This document shows, one piece after another, positions 1-6,411 of a stretch of 12,136 bases of DNA. Source of the DNA: JBDUDR01 sp040002845 (GTDB lineage Bacteria; Actinomycetota; Actinomycetes; Propionibacteriales; Nocardioidaceae); the NCBI GenBank assembly GCA_040002845.1, contig JBDUDR010000082.1:1-12136 (forward strand), in the 5' to 3' direction. Both the position numbers and the translations under genes were made by a program. Below the pieces are notes generated by a model. The model saw only the letters and a program-made list of their open reading frames with translations. It was not told the origin of the DNA and did not search any database. The first letter of the stretch is position 1. Every line of letters begins with the position of its first letter.

Positions 1-1259
1 CGGCATTCCTGCTCACTCGCTGCGCCGGCGCCGACGACGGCGTCCACGATGCTGCCTCCGTCGGTGGTCGCCGGGCTGAGCACCTCGTGCATCAACTGCT
101 GCGCGGCATGCTTCCCGATCTTGCCCGTCAGGCCGGCGAGGAGACGCTCCGAGGCGAGCCGATCACCGTGCTTGTCGAGGTTGGCCCGCATCGCATCGAC
201 GTCGATCACGAGACTGGACAGCAGCCGACGCGCCAGCTGAAGTGCGACGCCGGTCAGCAGGCACACCTCTGGCAGTGCCGACCACTCGGCCTTCCAGCCA
301 CGGCCGTCGCGCTCGTGACCGACCACCATCCCTTCCATCAGTACGCCGGCATTGGCGCGGACCAGTCGTGTCACCGTGTTCAGATGCTCACTGCCCTCGG
401 GGTTGCGTTTGTGCGGCATGGTGATGCTGCCGACCGTGTCCGGCGTGGTCGGCTCGCGTAGCTCCCCGATCTCGGCACGTTGCAGCTCGTAGACCTCGTT
501 GCCGATTCGAGCCAAGGTCGCGCAGATCATGGACAGCACGCTGCCGAACTCGGCGATCCGGTCGCGTGCTGTCAGCCATGAGATCCCCGGATCACCCAGC
601 TCCAGCTGCGCGCAGAACTCCGCCCGCAGCTGCAATCCCTGCGGCTCAAAGAAACCGAGCACGCCCACAGCTCCGCCCAACTGGCCGACCAGCCACCGCG
701 GCCGGCCTTCTCGTAGCCGATCCAGATGACGGCGTACCTCATCAGCCCACGACGCCACCTTGAAGCCGAACGTGATCGGCGCAGCAGGCTGCCCATGTGT
801 GCGACCCACCATGAGCGTGTCTCGGTGGGTCACGGCCATCTCGAGAAGAGACGCCTCGATCGCGCGAAGATCTCGCCAGACAAGGCCGCCCACCTCGCGC
901 ATGACGAGCGCGAACCACGTGTCGGTCACGTCTTGCACAGAGGCGCCTGAATAGACATGTTCACGCGAGGACTCCGGCAGCACCTGTTGGAGTCCCCGGA
1001 TCAGCCCCAGCATCGAGTGAGACGTGAGACGGGTCTGCTCGGCCACGAAGTCCAGGTCGAGGGACTCCGCGCGGGCGTCGGTGGCGATCTGAGCGGCTGC
1101 CTCGGGCGGGATCATCCCGAGTCGCGCCTGAGCCGCTGCGAAGGCGACGATGATGTCCAGCCAACTCTGCAGCCTTGCCGGTTCATCGAACACCTGCGCC
1201 AGCTCAGCAGTCCCCCAAAGATGCGCGTACTGGCGCGAGTCGGTCAGACGGGAGCCCAC
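1..1259 (-). CDS. Aspartase/fumarase superfamily lyase (CMLE/ASL type), partial at left edge
   Basis: About 419 codons are visible and the frame is still open at base 1, so the C-terminus is missing. Superfamily hallmarks are clear. The N-terminus reads RLTDSRQYAHLWGT, GRTHGQPAAPITFG carries the usual His at about residue 155, and the signature GSITMPHKRNP starts at about residue 277, followed by WKAEWSALPE. Overall it resembles 3-carboxymuconate cycloisomerase and adenylosuccinate lyase proteins, which do beta-elimination or addition chemistry. The GTG start at 1259 has a GGGA-like ribosome site and overlaps the upstream gene by 16 nt, so translation is probably coupled. It is third in an operon led by a phosphosulfolactate synthase. 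In Xanthobacter coenzyme M biosynthesis, superfamily members act just after that enzyme, XcbC1 eliminating phosphate from phosphosulfolactate. I infer a similar role here. A catabolic cycloisomerase remains possible, and the substrate cannot be read from sequence. Confidence 0.85.
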   Translation of the reverse strand, partial: MGSRLTDSRQYAHLWGTAELAQVFDEPARLQSWLDIIVAFAAAQARLGMIPPEAAAQIATDARAESLDLDFVAEQTRLTSHSMLGLIRGLQQVLPESSREHVYSGASVQDVTDTWFALVMREVGGLVWRDLRAIEASLLEMAVTHRDTLMVGRTHGQPAAPITFGFKVASWADEVRRHLDRLREGRPRWLVGQLGGAVGVLGFFEPQGLQLRAEFCAQLELGDPGISWLTARDRIAEFGSVLSMICATLARIGNEVYELQRAEIGELREPTTPDTVGSITMPHKRNPEGSEHLNTVTRLVRANAGVLMEGMVVGHERDGRGWKAEWSALPEVCLLTGVALQLARRLLSSLVIDVDAMRANLDKHGDRLASERLLAGLTGKIGKHAAQQLMHEVLSPATTDGGSIVDAVVGAGAASEQEC

Positions 1260-2158
1260 GACGGTTCCCACTCGCGGGCGATCAGGGTCAGCGCCTCAGA
1301 GATCTGGGCGAGGGAGGCACCCCACGGTACGACGACCTGGTCCGTCTCGTGGACGATGTCCCTCTCGAACAAGCAGCACTTCGTCAACACCGCACCGGAT
1401 GTAGGCCCAGCGAGTCGCGGACAGATGTCGATCTTGTCGGCAGACTCGCCGTAGAAACAGCGGTGGATCTGCTGCGAGCGCTCGCAGCCGATCAGCGTCC
1501 AGGGCCTAAGGTGTGGTCGCTCGTCGAGATAGGACGTGCTCGCCCCCTCGACCGTGACGCCGCCACCACGACAGGGCAACAAATACGCGTTCGACGGTCG
1601 GGAGCGCGCGAGCTCGGTCAGCTCCACCACCTCGAGGACCAGCTCCATGGGCGGCAGGTGCTCGGCGACGTCGAGCAGTCGTCGAGTCTGGTCGAACAGC
1701 TTCGGGGGGTACGGCGGAACCACCTCCCGGACGGTGAGCCTCAGCGGAGCGGGATCCACGATGAAGCTGATGTGGCCAAATCTGCCTTGCACGACCACTC
1801 CACCTTTGCCGGGCGCATCCTCGAGGGCGGCGCGACCGAGCGCCGTCGGCACGGCCGTGTCAAGGTCGGGGCGGAGCACGAATGCGCAGTCGTCCGCCTC
1901 GACCAGCTGGGTGACTGAGACGATTGGCGCAAACAGCGGACCCTCTCCATCCTCCGCCTGCTGCTTCTCGACCGCGATGATGGCGGTGTGTTCGTCTCGT
2001 CGTACGACGATGAAGCGAGTCCGTCGGTATGCCTCAAGCCCGATGAAGTGCGCAGCCAATGACGCCTCGTCGAGGTCACACGTGACGGCAGCGACCGAGA
2101 CGCCACGATGTGCGCCTGGCAGCAGGTTGGGTCGCCCGACGGCCGGGATCGACGTCAT
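1244..2158 (-). CDS. Unrecognised 304-aa protein in the comA operon
   Basis: I do not recognise this family. The protein has no signal peptide or membrane segment and is probably cytosolic. The middle has a patterned stretch, GRFGHISFIVDPAPLR (about 125-140), followed by EVVPPYPPKL. The C-terminal half is Cys-rich: LLPCRGGG (C196), C225 and C234 in a CX8C arrangement, C246, and the pair C261-C262. VVVPWGASLAQ follows near 276-286. These Cys residues could bind a metal or Fe-S cluster, but no known motif matches. The ATG at 2158 overlaps the comA stop as ATGA, and its own stop overlaps the lyase start by 16 nt. It is therefore locked between the two sulfonate-type enzymes and should act in the same pathway. 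Coding is supported by this tight overlap on both sides and by codon bias. The long plus-strand ORFs across it look like antisense shadows. Confidence 0.85.
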   Translation of the reverse strand: MTSIPAVGRPNLLPGAHRGVSVAAVTCDLDEASLAAHFIGLEAYRRTRFIVVRRDEHTAIIAVEKQQAEDGEGPLFAPIVSVTQLVEADDCAFVLRPDLDTAVPTALGRAALEDAPGKGGVVVQGRFGHISFIVDPAPLRLTVREVVPPYPPKLFDQTRRLLDVAEHLPPMELVLEVVELTELARSRPSNAYLLPCRGGGVTVEGASTSYLDERPHLRPWTLIGCERSQQIHRCFYGESADKIDICPRLAGPTSGAVLTKCCLFERDIVHETDQVVVPWGASLAQISEALTLIAREWEPSWAPV

Positions 2159-2928
2159 AGCATCACCCAGAGGGCGGTCACGTCACAGGTGTCGGCGCGC
2201 AGGCCTCGACGCAGGGTTTCCAGGGCCAAGGCCTCGGAAAGCGCGATGTTGGCCAGGTTGACCTCGGGACCGAACTCGCGGATGAACCACGCCTGCTGGT
2301 CCTTACGCGGGGCCTCGAAGAACACCCGGTCCAGACCGCCACCCATCAGCGCGGCCGCCACCAGGTCCTCTCGAACGCTGCCGTCGGATCGGTAGAGACC
2401 GACGGTCCCGCTCTCGCGGCCCTCCGTGATCACCCATCGGGCGCCCGCCTCCAGGTCGCCGGCGACCTCGGACGTCCACTGGTCCGGGGCGGCGTCCTGG
2501 TGGGGATCCTTGCTGCCGACCTCGGAGAGCACCACAAATTGCTCACTCGCGCGGTGAATCAGGTCGTGCTTGTCCGCTACGGGCATGGTCACGACCCCGC
2601 GTGAGACCTCCACACAGGGGAATCCCGCCTCGTGTGCCCAATCCAGGCAGTCGTGATCCTTGTCCTGGGCCCAGGCGATCTCCATGAGCGTTCCACCGAC
2701 GCACGCCAGGACATCAGCCTCGGCGAGCAGGCGCAGTTTGGTGGACAGCGCCGGGTCGAGGTAGGCGGTGCCCCAGCCGAACTTCCAGATGTCGATGTGC
2801 GCCGCGGCGGTTGCGAGTACCGACTTCGTGGCAGCCGCACTCGCGCCCTTGTCGAGCACATGGGTCAGCCCGGTGATCCTGGGCTTACTTGCGCGTTCGG
2901 GCAACCTGAGGAACGTTGGCAGCGTCAC
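2155..2928 (-). CDS. comA: Phosphosulfolactate synthase (ComA family)
   Basis: Predicted cytosolic enzyme joining sulfite to phosphoenolpyruvate to give (2R)-phospho-3-sulfolactate, the entry step of coenzyme M synthesis in methanogens and in alkene-oxidising bacteria. Length (257 aa) fits the family. Family blocks appear in order: KPRITGLTHVLDKG (15-28), WKFGWGT (48-54), EVGSKD, ITEGRESG, and near the C-terminus FEAPRKDQQAWFI followed by FGPEVNLANI. I chose GTG 2928 because the protein then begins as family members do, shortly before LPERxxKPR. An in-frame GTG at 2955 is the alternative. The much longer open frame upstream runs antisense through the AIR-synthase-like gene and is not real. 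A -10-like TAGTAT lies about 9 nt upstream, so the mRNA may be nearly leaderless. It heads an operon with the 304-aa protein and the lyase. Bacillus YitD-type sulfolactate synthesis is another role known for this family. Confidence 0.93.
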   Translation of the reverse strand: MTLPTFLRLPERASKPRITGLTHVLDKGASAAATKSVLATAAAHIDIWKFGWGTAYLDPALSTKLRLLAEADVLACVGGTLMEIAWAQDKDHDCLDWAHEAGFPCVEVSRGVVTMPVADKHDLIHRASEQFVVLSEVGSKDPHQDAAPDQWTSEVAGDLEAGARWVITEGRESGTVGLYRSDGSVREDLVAAALMGGGLDRVFFEAPRKDQQAWFIREFGPEVNLANIALSEALALETLRRGLRADTCDVTALWVML

Positions 2929-2930
2929 GT

Positions 2931-2956
2931 CCTCTATACTAAAGGATTCATACACT
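2931..2956. promoter_or_regulatory. Divergent promoter/operator between comA and AIR-synthase-like gene
   Basis: An A/T-rich island in otherwise G/C-rich DNA lies within the 79-bp gap between divergent genes. On the plus strand it holds CCTCTATACTAAAGGATT, where TATACT (2935-2940) resembles a -10 box, followed by CATACACTTT. On the minus strand TAGTAT (2942-2937) is a -10-like box just ahead of the comA GTG. The CCTCT...CTAAAGG arrangement recurs upstream of the XRE-cupin gene at 10133-10150. A shared operator is an inference. Confidence 0.5.
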
Positions 2957-3007
2957 TTCCGACAGGCTGCCGGAGCTCTGCTCAACGGACGAGTGGAGGG
3001 ATCAGTC

Positions 3008-4003
3008 ATGGACGCCACCAGTGAGGTAGCCGCTGAGCTCGAGGACCTCGCTGCCTGCTTGCGGTCGCACGCAGCGCTGCGGGCGAAGGCTGAGATCGGG
3101 CTCGTCAGTGATGTCATCGGCCCGACGAGCTGGTTGCACGGCCCGGGCGACGACGGGGCTGTTGTCCGCATGAGCGACGGTGCAGGCGAAGGCGACGCGC
3201 ACCCCGGACACGTCATCGCGTGCGGCGAGGCACTCCTGCCGGTGTTCGTCGCGAACGACCCGTACGGCGCCGGCATCGCTGCCGTCCTGACCAACGTCAA
3301 TGACCTGGCCGCCATGGGCGCGATCCCGCGTGGCATCGTCGACACGATCGTTGGATCGGCGGACGTCGCCCGGGAGGCCCTGCGTGGAATGCGGACGGCA
3401 AGTGCGCTCTACGACGTACCGCTGGTCGGCGGTCACCTGACCCTGCACGCCGGCTGGCCTGCGATCTCGGCGTTCGGCATCGGGTACGCCACGTCGGTGC
3501 TCTCCTTGACGCATGTCGCCGCTGGCCAGTCGCTGATCGTTGCCACCTGCACGCAGGGCACCATGCGCGCCGACTTCCCGTTCTTCCCGTCCTTCCTCCA
3601 GCGCGGCGAGAAGATGGCTGGGGACGTCCGTCTGCTTGCCCAGGTTGCTGAGTCCGGGGCCTGCGTTGCAGCGAAGGACGTGAGCATGGCGGGCACGGTC
3701 GGGTCGCTGGCAATGCTGCTCGAGTGGAGCCGGCTCGGGGTGGACCTGGACCTAGACACCCTTCCCCGTCCGACCGACGTGCCGATGGCCAGCTGGCTCA
3801 CGTGCTTCCCGGCGTACAGCTTCCTGCTGTGTGCGACGCCGGGGCGCGAGGACGAATGCATGGCGCCGTTTGCCGACCGGGGGCTCGATGTGGTCGTCGT
3901 CGGCACCATCAACGACACCGGGCTGCTGACAGTGGCTCGCGGGGGTGAACAGGCCATCGTGCTCGACCTCGCGGTTTCGGCGGTGACGGGCCTGCAACGC
4001 TGA
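3008..4003 (+). CDS. AIR synthase-like protein (sll0787 / Nit1C NitF-type)
   Basis: A 331-aa protein of the PurM/ThiL/SelD fold, whose members phosphorylate substrates with ATP. Visible motifs are GPGDDGAVV (45-53, the ATP/metal loop), NVNDLAAMGAIP (96-107), GGHLT (141-145) and AAKDVSMAGTVGSLAMLLE (221-239). Length and motifs fit the sll0787 family of AIR synthase-like proteins found in Nit1C nitrilase clusters rather than purine PurM. Its substrate is unknown. The ATG at 3008 is fixed by a strong GGAGGG at 2995-3000 with 7-nt spacing; an upstream extension of the frame overlaps comA and is discarded. The gene points away from comA and converges with the GNAT gene, 21 nt apart. In classical Nit1C clusters as I know them this family follows the GNAT gene in the same direction, so its inverted position here is unusual. 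The divergent promoter suggests co-regulation with comA. Confidence 0.88.
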   Translation: MDATSEVAAELEDLAACLRSHAALRAKAEIGLVSDVIGPTSWLHGPGDDGAVVRMSDGAGEGDAHPGHVIACGEALLPVFVANDPYGAGIAAVLTNVNDLAAMGAIPRGIVDTIVGSADVAREALRGMRTASALYDVPLVGGHLTLHAGWPAISAFGIGYATSVLSLTHVAAGQSLIVATCTQGTMRADFPFFPSFLQRGEKMAGDVRLLAQVAESGACVAAKDVSMAGTVGSLAMLLEWSRLGVDLDLDTLPRPTDVPMASWLTCFPAYSFLLCATPGREDECMAPFADRGLDVVVVGTINDTGLLTVARGGEQAIVLDLAVSAVTGLQR

Positions 4004-4006
4004 CGG

Positions 4007-4030
4007 GCCTGAGCGGTCCCGACCTCAGGC
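4007..4030. terminator. Candidate bidirectional hairpin between convergent genes
   Basis: GCCTGAG (4007-4013) and CTCAGGC (4024-4030) form a perfect 7-bp stem with a 10-nt loop, exactly between the stop of the AIR-synthase-like gene and the end of the GNAT gene, whose stop codon lies in one arm. No T-run follows on either strand, so intrinsic termination is only possible, not shown. Confidence 0.35.
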
Positions 4031-4552
4031 TGACTCGCCGGCGGCGAGTGCCCGCATGACCGAGGCGCCCAGCTCTGCCGCCGGCAGGGTGATGCGCATC
4101 TGCTGATGCGGCAGGCCCACATAGGTCTCCGGCTTGCCCATCGACAACCAACCCAACCTGCTGAAGAAGGCGACATTCGCCAGCTGGATGTGGGCGAGCA
4201 TCTCTCGGCCGCCGTGCGCCCCTGCGATGGCTACGGCGCAGCGGACCAGGGGCGCGCCGACTCCCCTGACCCGGAAGGGCGGGAGGACCGCCAGCCGATC
4301 TCCTTGCCAGAGACCGGCCATGGGATCGAGCTCGAAGAGTCGAACGCTTCCTGCCACCAGCCCGTTGCAGTACCCGATCAGGTGCATCGAACGATCCTCG
4401 TCGTGCTCGTCCCGGTCGGATCCGGCGAAGACCCGCTGCTCCAGCACGAACACCTCGTGCCGCACCCGGTAGTGCGCCGCGAGCTCTTCGCGGGAGTGCG
4501 CTTCCCGGCACTCGATCAGCGCCGGCGCTGCGGACGTCTGCGATGCGGCCAC
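4025..4552 (-). CDS. GNAT N-acetyltransferase (MSMEG_0567/Sll0786, NitE-type)
   Basis: A compact GNAT-fold protein expected to move an acyl group from acyl-CoA to an amine. It shows the N-terminal RVRHEVFVLEQ segment, the acetyl-CoA pyrophosphate loop RVRGVGAPLV, and NVAFFSRLGW near the C-terminus, as in the nitrogen-starvation acetyltransferases of Nit1C clusters. Two starts are possible. GTG 4552 has a good GGAG six bases upstream (175 aa). GTG 4570 overlaps the radical SAM stop as GTGA (181 aa) but lacks a visible ribosome site. I list the former. Either way it is coupled to the radical SAM gene, which lies directly upstream. The frame stays open far into that gene, but that extension is antisense-free shadow and not counted. 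The substrate is unknown. I infer it modifies an intermediate made by the radical SAM partner. Confidence 0.87.
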   Translation of the reverse strand: MAASQTSAAPALIECREAHSREELAAHYRVRHEVFVLEQRVFAGSDRDEHDEDRSMHLIGYCNGLVAGSVRLFELDPMAGLWQGDRLAVLPPFRVRGVGAPLVRCAVAIAGAHGGREMLAHIQLANVAFFSRLGWLSMGKPETYVGLPHQQMRITLPAAELGASVMRALAAGESA

Positions 4553-4566
4553 GGCTCGCTCCAGGC

Positions 4567-5808
4567 TCACTGGGCGCCGGCCAGCTGGTCGTGGCGTGGC
4601 GCGATCTGCAGGAGCGGTGATGCGACACGCAAGGCCGACTCCACCGAGCTCATCCCCGAGCAGGCCTGACAACGTGCGCAGCCCGCTTTGGGCAGACTGG
4701 AGTCCATCCCCCGCAACGCCATGTAGCCGGCCACCTCGCGGTAGATGCGCTCGGTGTAGGCGGGGTCGGGCGGAAGCACGTCCTGCATCAGGCTTCCCGC
4801 CACGGGGCGGATCGGCACGACGAACGGGAACACGCCGATGTCCACCGCGCGTCGACAACCCTCGAGCGTCACCTCGAGATCCTCGCCCATGCCAAGGATG
4901 ACGTACGTCGAGACCTGGCCGGCGCCGAAAACGGAGACGGCCCGCTCCCATGCCTCGAAATAGCGGGGGATCCCGGTGCGGGCCTTGGCCGGTGCCACGT
5001 GCGCGAGCACGACCGGGTCGAACGACTCCACATGGATGCCGACAGAGTCGACGCCGAGGTCGCCCACCTCGTCGATGACGTCGAGCTTGAAAGGCGGCTC
5101 GAACTGAACCTCCACCGGGAGACCGGAGGCGTCCTTGACCGCCTTGGCGCAGCGGGCGACGTAGCGGGCCCCCCGGTCCACACCGTTGGAGCTTCCTGTC
5201 GTCAGCGTTGCGTCGACTGCACCATCGAGCTCCTTGGCTGCACAGGCCACCTCGGCCAGCTGCTCGGGGCTCTTCTTGACGATGGTGCGGCCAGCGTCGA
5301 GAGACACCTCGATCCCGCAGAACTTGCACTGGTCGTCTCGGCCCCAGTAGGCGCACGTCTGGACGACCGTGCTCGCAAACGAGTCCAGGTGCAGCAGCCC
5401 GATCTTCCAGTACGGGATGCCGTCGGCCGTCTGGAGGTCGTAGAAACGGGGCCGGTTCTGGGTGGTTGCGCTGGCCAGGCGTTCCTCGCCCCGGAAGATG
5501 GCATACCCATCGTCTTCGGCCCTCAGCACGTACGGTGACCCGGCCGCGGCGGCGTTGTCGGTGGGTGCGGTGACAGGGAAACCGCCGACCCAGAGCATGC
5601 CGGAGTCGGAGGGCCCGGCACCTCCCACCCGACGCTCGATCGGGGTCTCGACCCGCAGCCCGCGGGCCTGCAGATCTACGACCAGGGTGGCAAGCTCGGC
5701 GGCAGCAGCCCCAGCCGGGGTGGTGGTCGCGCCGTCGATCGCCACCCCTCGATCACGCGGCGGGACTACCCCCACCACGCCGCTCGAAGACCCACGATGG
5801 ACGTTCAT
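4567..5808 (-). CDS. Radical SAM protein (MSMEG_0568 / NitD-type)
   Basis: A 413-aa radical SAM enzyme. The [4Fe-4S]-binding cysteines read TCAYWGRDDQCKFCG (C152, C161, C164), a CX8CX2C spacing rather than the usual CX3CX2C. The barrel follows, with TTGSSNG (203-209), QFEPPF (235-240), GIHVESFD (257-264) and GMGED (306-310). A second cysteine set, GCARCQAC (C377, C380, C383), near the C-terminus could hold an auxiliary cluster or cap the site. The family belongs to Nit1C clusters, where it is linked to nitrilase and cyanide nitrogen use; its reaction is not known to me. The ATG at 5808 is preceded by GGGAGGG. Its stop lies by the GNAT gene start (GTGA overlap if the longer GNAT form is used). 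The first 90 or so residues are Ala/Gly-rich with low complexity (TTTPAGAAAAELATL), less conserved-looking than the core. Confidence 0.9.
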   Translation of the reverse strand: MNVHRGSSSGVVGVVPPRDRGVAIDGATTTPAGAAAAELATLVVDLQARGLRVETPIERRVGGAGPSDSGMLWVGGFPVTAPTDNAAAAGSPYVLRAEDDGYAIFRGEERLASATTQNRPRFYDLQTADGIPYWKIGLLHLDSFASTVVQTCAYWGRDDQCKFCGIEVSLDAGRTIVKKSPEQLAEVACAAKELDGAVDATLTTGSSNGVDRGARYVARCAKAVKDASGLPVEVQFEPPFKLDVIDEVGDLGVDSVGIHVESFDPVVLAHVAPAKARTGIPRYFEAWERAVSVFGAGQVSTYVILGMGEDLEVTLEGCRRAVDIGVFPFVVPIRPVAGSLMQDVLPPDPAYTERIYREVAGYMALRGMDSSLPKAGCARCQACSGMSSVESALRVASPLLQIAPRHDQLAGAQ

Positions 5809-5959
5809 GCTGCCCTCCCAGCCGTTTACTTATCGATACGATCTGTTTCCCATAGCAAACGTTCCAAGCGCGTTTATGTCAAGCGTAAGAGGACAGCTCG
5901 TCTTCATGGCTCCCGCCTCACACGCCAGGGGCGTCGGTTCGTCGTACATCGTCGCCTGG
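5809..5959 (-). promoter_or_regulatory. Upstream region of the radical SAM-GNAT operon
   Basis: A 151-bp gap upstream of the radical SAM gene, clearly richer in A/T than its surroundings at 5825-5885. It contains the palindrome TATCGATA (5831-5838), a TACGAT hexamer (5837-5842) also present in the carbamate kinase promoter, and the weak inverted pair AAACG (5857-5861) / CGTTT (5871-5875). A promoter for the minus-strand operon is likely here. I cannot fix the -35 and -10 boxes. Confidence 0.4.
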
Positions 5960-6283
5960 TCAGTCTTCGGACTGCAGCTCGCGCCACCGCAGCGCTGAGG
6001 CTGCGTCGACCAGTGTCTCGGGACTGAATCCAACCGGGCTCGGGTTGTCGTCCTCGGGAGTCTCGGTCAGGTGCTTCAGCAGTGTTTCGCGACGATCGAG
6101 TACCGCGCCGATGTCGGCACAGGTCGAGCGGAGATCCTTCAGCAGCTTCGCGGTCAGGGTCACTCCCCGCTCGTAGGCCTCAGGGTCAACGATCGCAAGC
6201 GGGTACAGCCGCGCCTCCGCCCTGGTGAACCGCACGAGTATCTCCGGCGGGATGGCCGGGCCATGGCGAGCGGGTTGGTTCAT
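5960..6283 (-). CDS. Hypothetical 107-aa protein
   Basis: I do not recognise a function. The small, acidic, soluble protein is mostly helical by composition, with a core PPEILVRFTRAEARLYPLA, then DPEAYERGVTLTAKLL, and a heptad-like stretch LRSTCADIGAVLDRRETLL that could form a coiled-coil or helical bundle. No signal peptide or membrane segment is present. The ATG at 6283 follows GAGGTG with suitable spacing. The gene is divergent from the carbamate kinase gene across a 130-bp region and lies upstream of the radical SAM gene on the same strand, 151 bp away. It may be a small accessory subunit or a regulator-like protein for this cluster. The LYPLA...DPEAYER pattern gives a vague impression of recurring actinobacterial proteins, but I cannot name a family. 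Confidence 0.65.
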   Translation of the reverse strand: MNQPARHGPAIPPEILVRFTRAEARLYPLAIVDPEAYERGVTLTAKLLKDLRSTCADIGAVLDRRETLLKHLTETPEDDNPSPVGFSPETLVDAASALRWRELQSED

Positions 6284-6339
6284 CAGGTCACCTCGGTGTT
6301 GGCCGCTGCTGGGGGATTGGCGGGCTGTTCACTATTGTC

Positions 6340-6354
6340 TACGATTCCATCGTA
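6340..6354. promoter_or_regulatory. Inverted repeat / back-to-back -10 elements in divergent promoter
   Basis: TACGATTCCATCGTA is a perfect 6-bp inverted repeat with a 3-bp spacer between the 107-aa gene and carbamate kinase. It overlaps TATGAT (6353-6358), a good plus-strand -10 box. It may be a repressor operator. Alternatively, each TACGAT arm fits TANNNT, so the repeat could simply be two opposed -10 boxes. Confidence 0.5.
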
Positions 6355-6411
6355 TGATGAACGAACGGCAGTTGGGCGAAGTTCTATGCCACCTCAACGA
6401 ATCGAGGGACT

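Noticed and set aside
1175..2261. Long plus-strand open frames (247 and 241 codons) opposite the 304-aa gene and comA end
   Set aside because: Arg/Ser-rich translations with no recognisable motif; the minus-strand genes are fixed by overlaps and family matches.
2768..3007. N-terminal extension of the AIR-synthase-like frame
   Set aside because: It overlaps comA in antisense; the strong GGAGGG before ATG 3008 sets the start.
2929..3345. N-terminal extension of the comA frame to 396 codons
   Set aside because: It runs antisense through the AIR-synthase-like gene, and the ComA family starts near 2928.
4571..5356. Extension of the GNAT frame to 443 codons
   Set aside because: It lies inside the radical SAM gene in another frame, and its translation is Arg/Gly-rich without domains.
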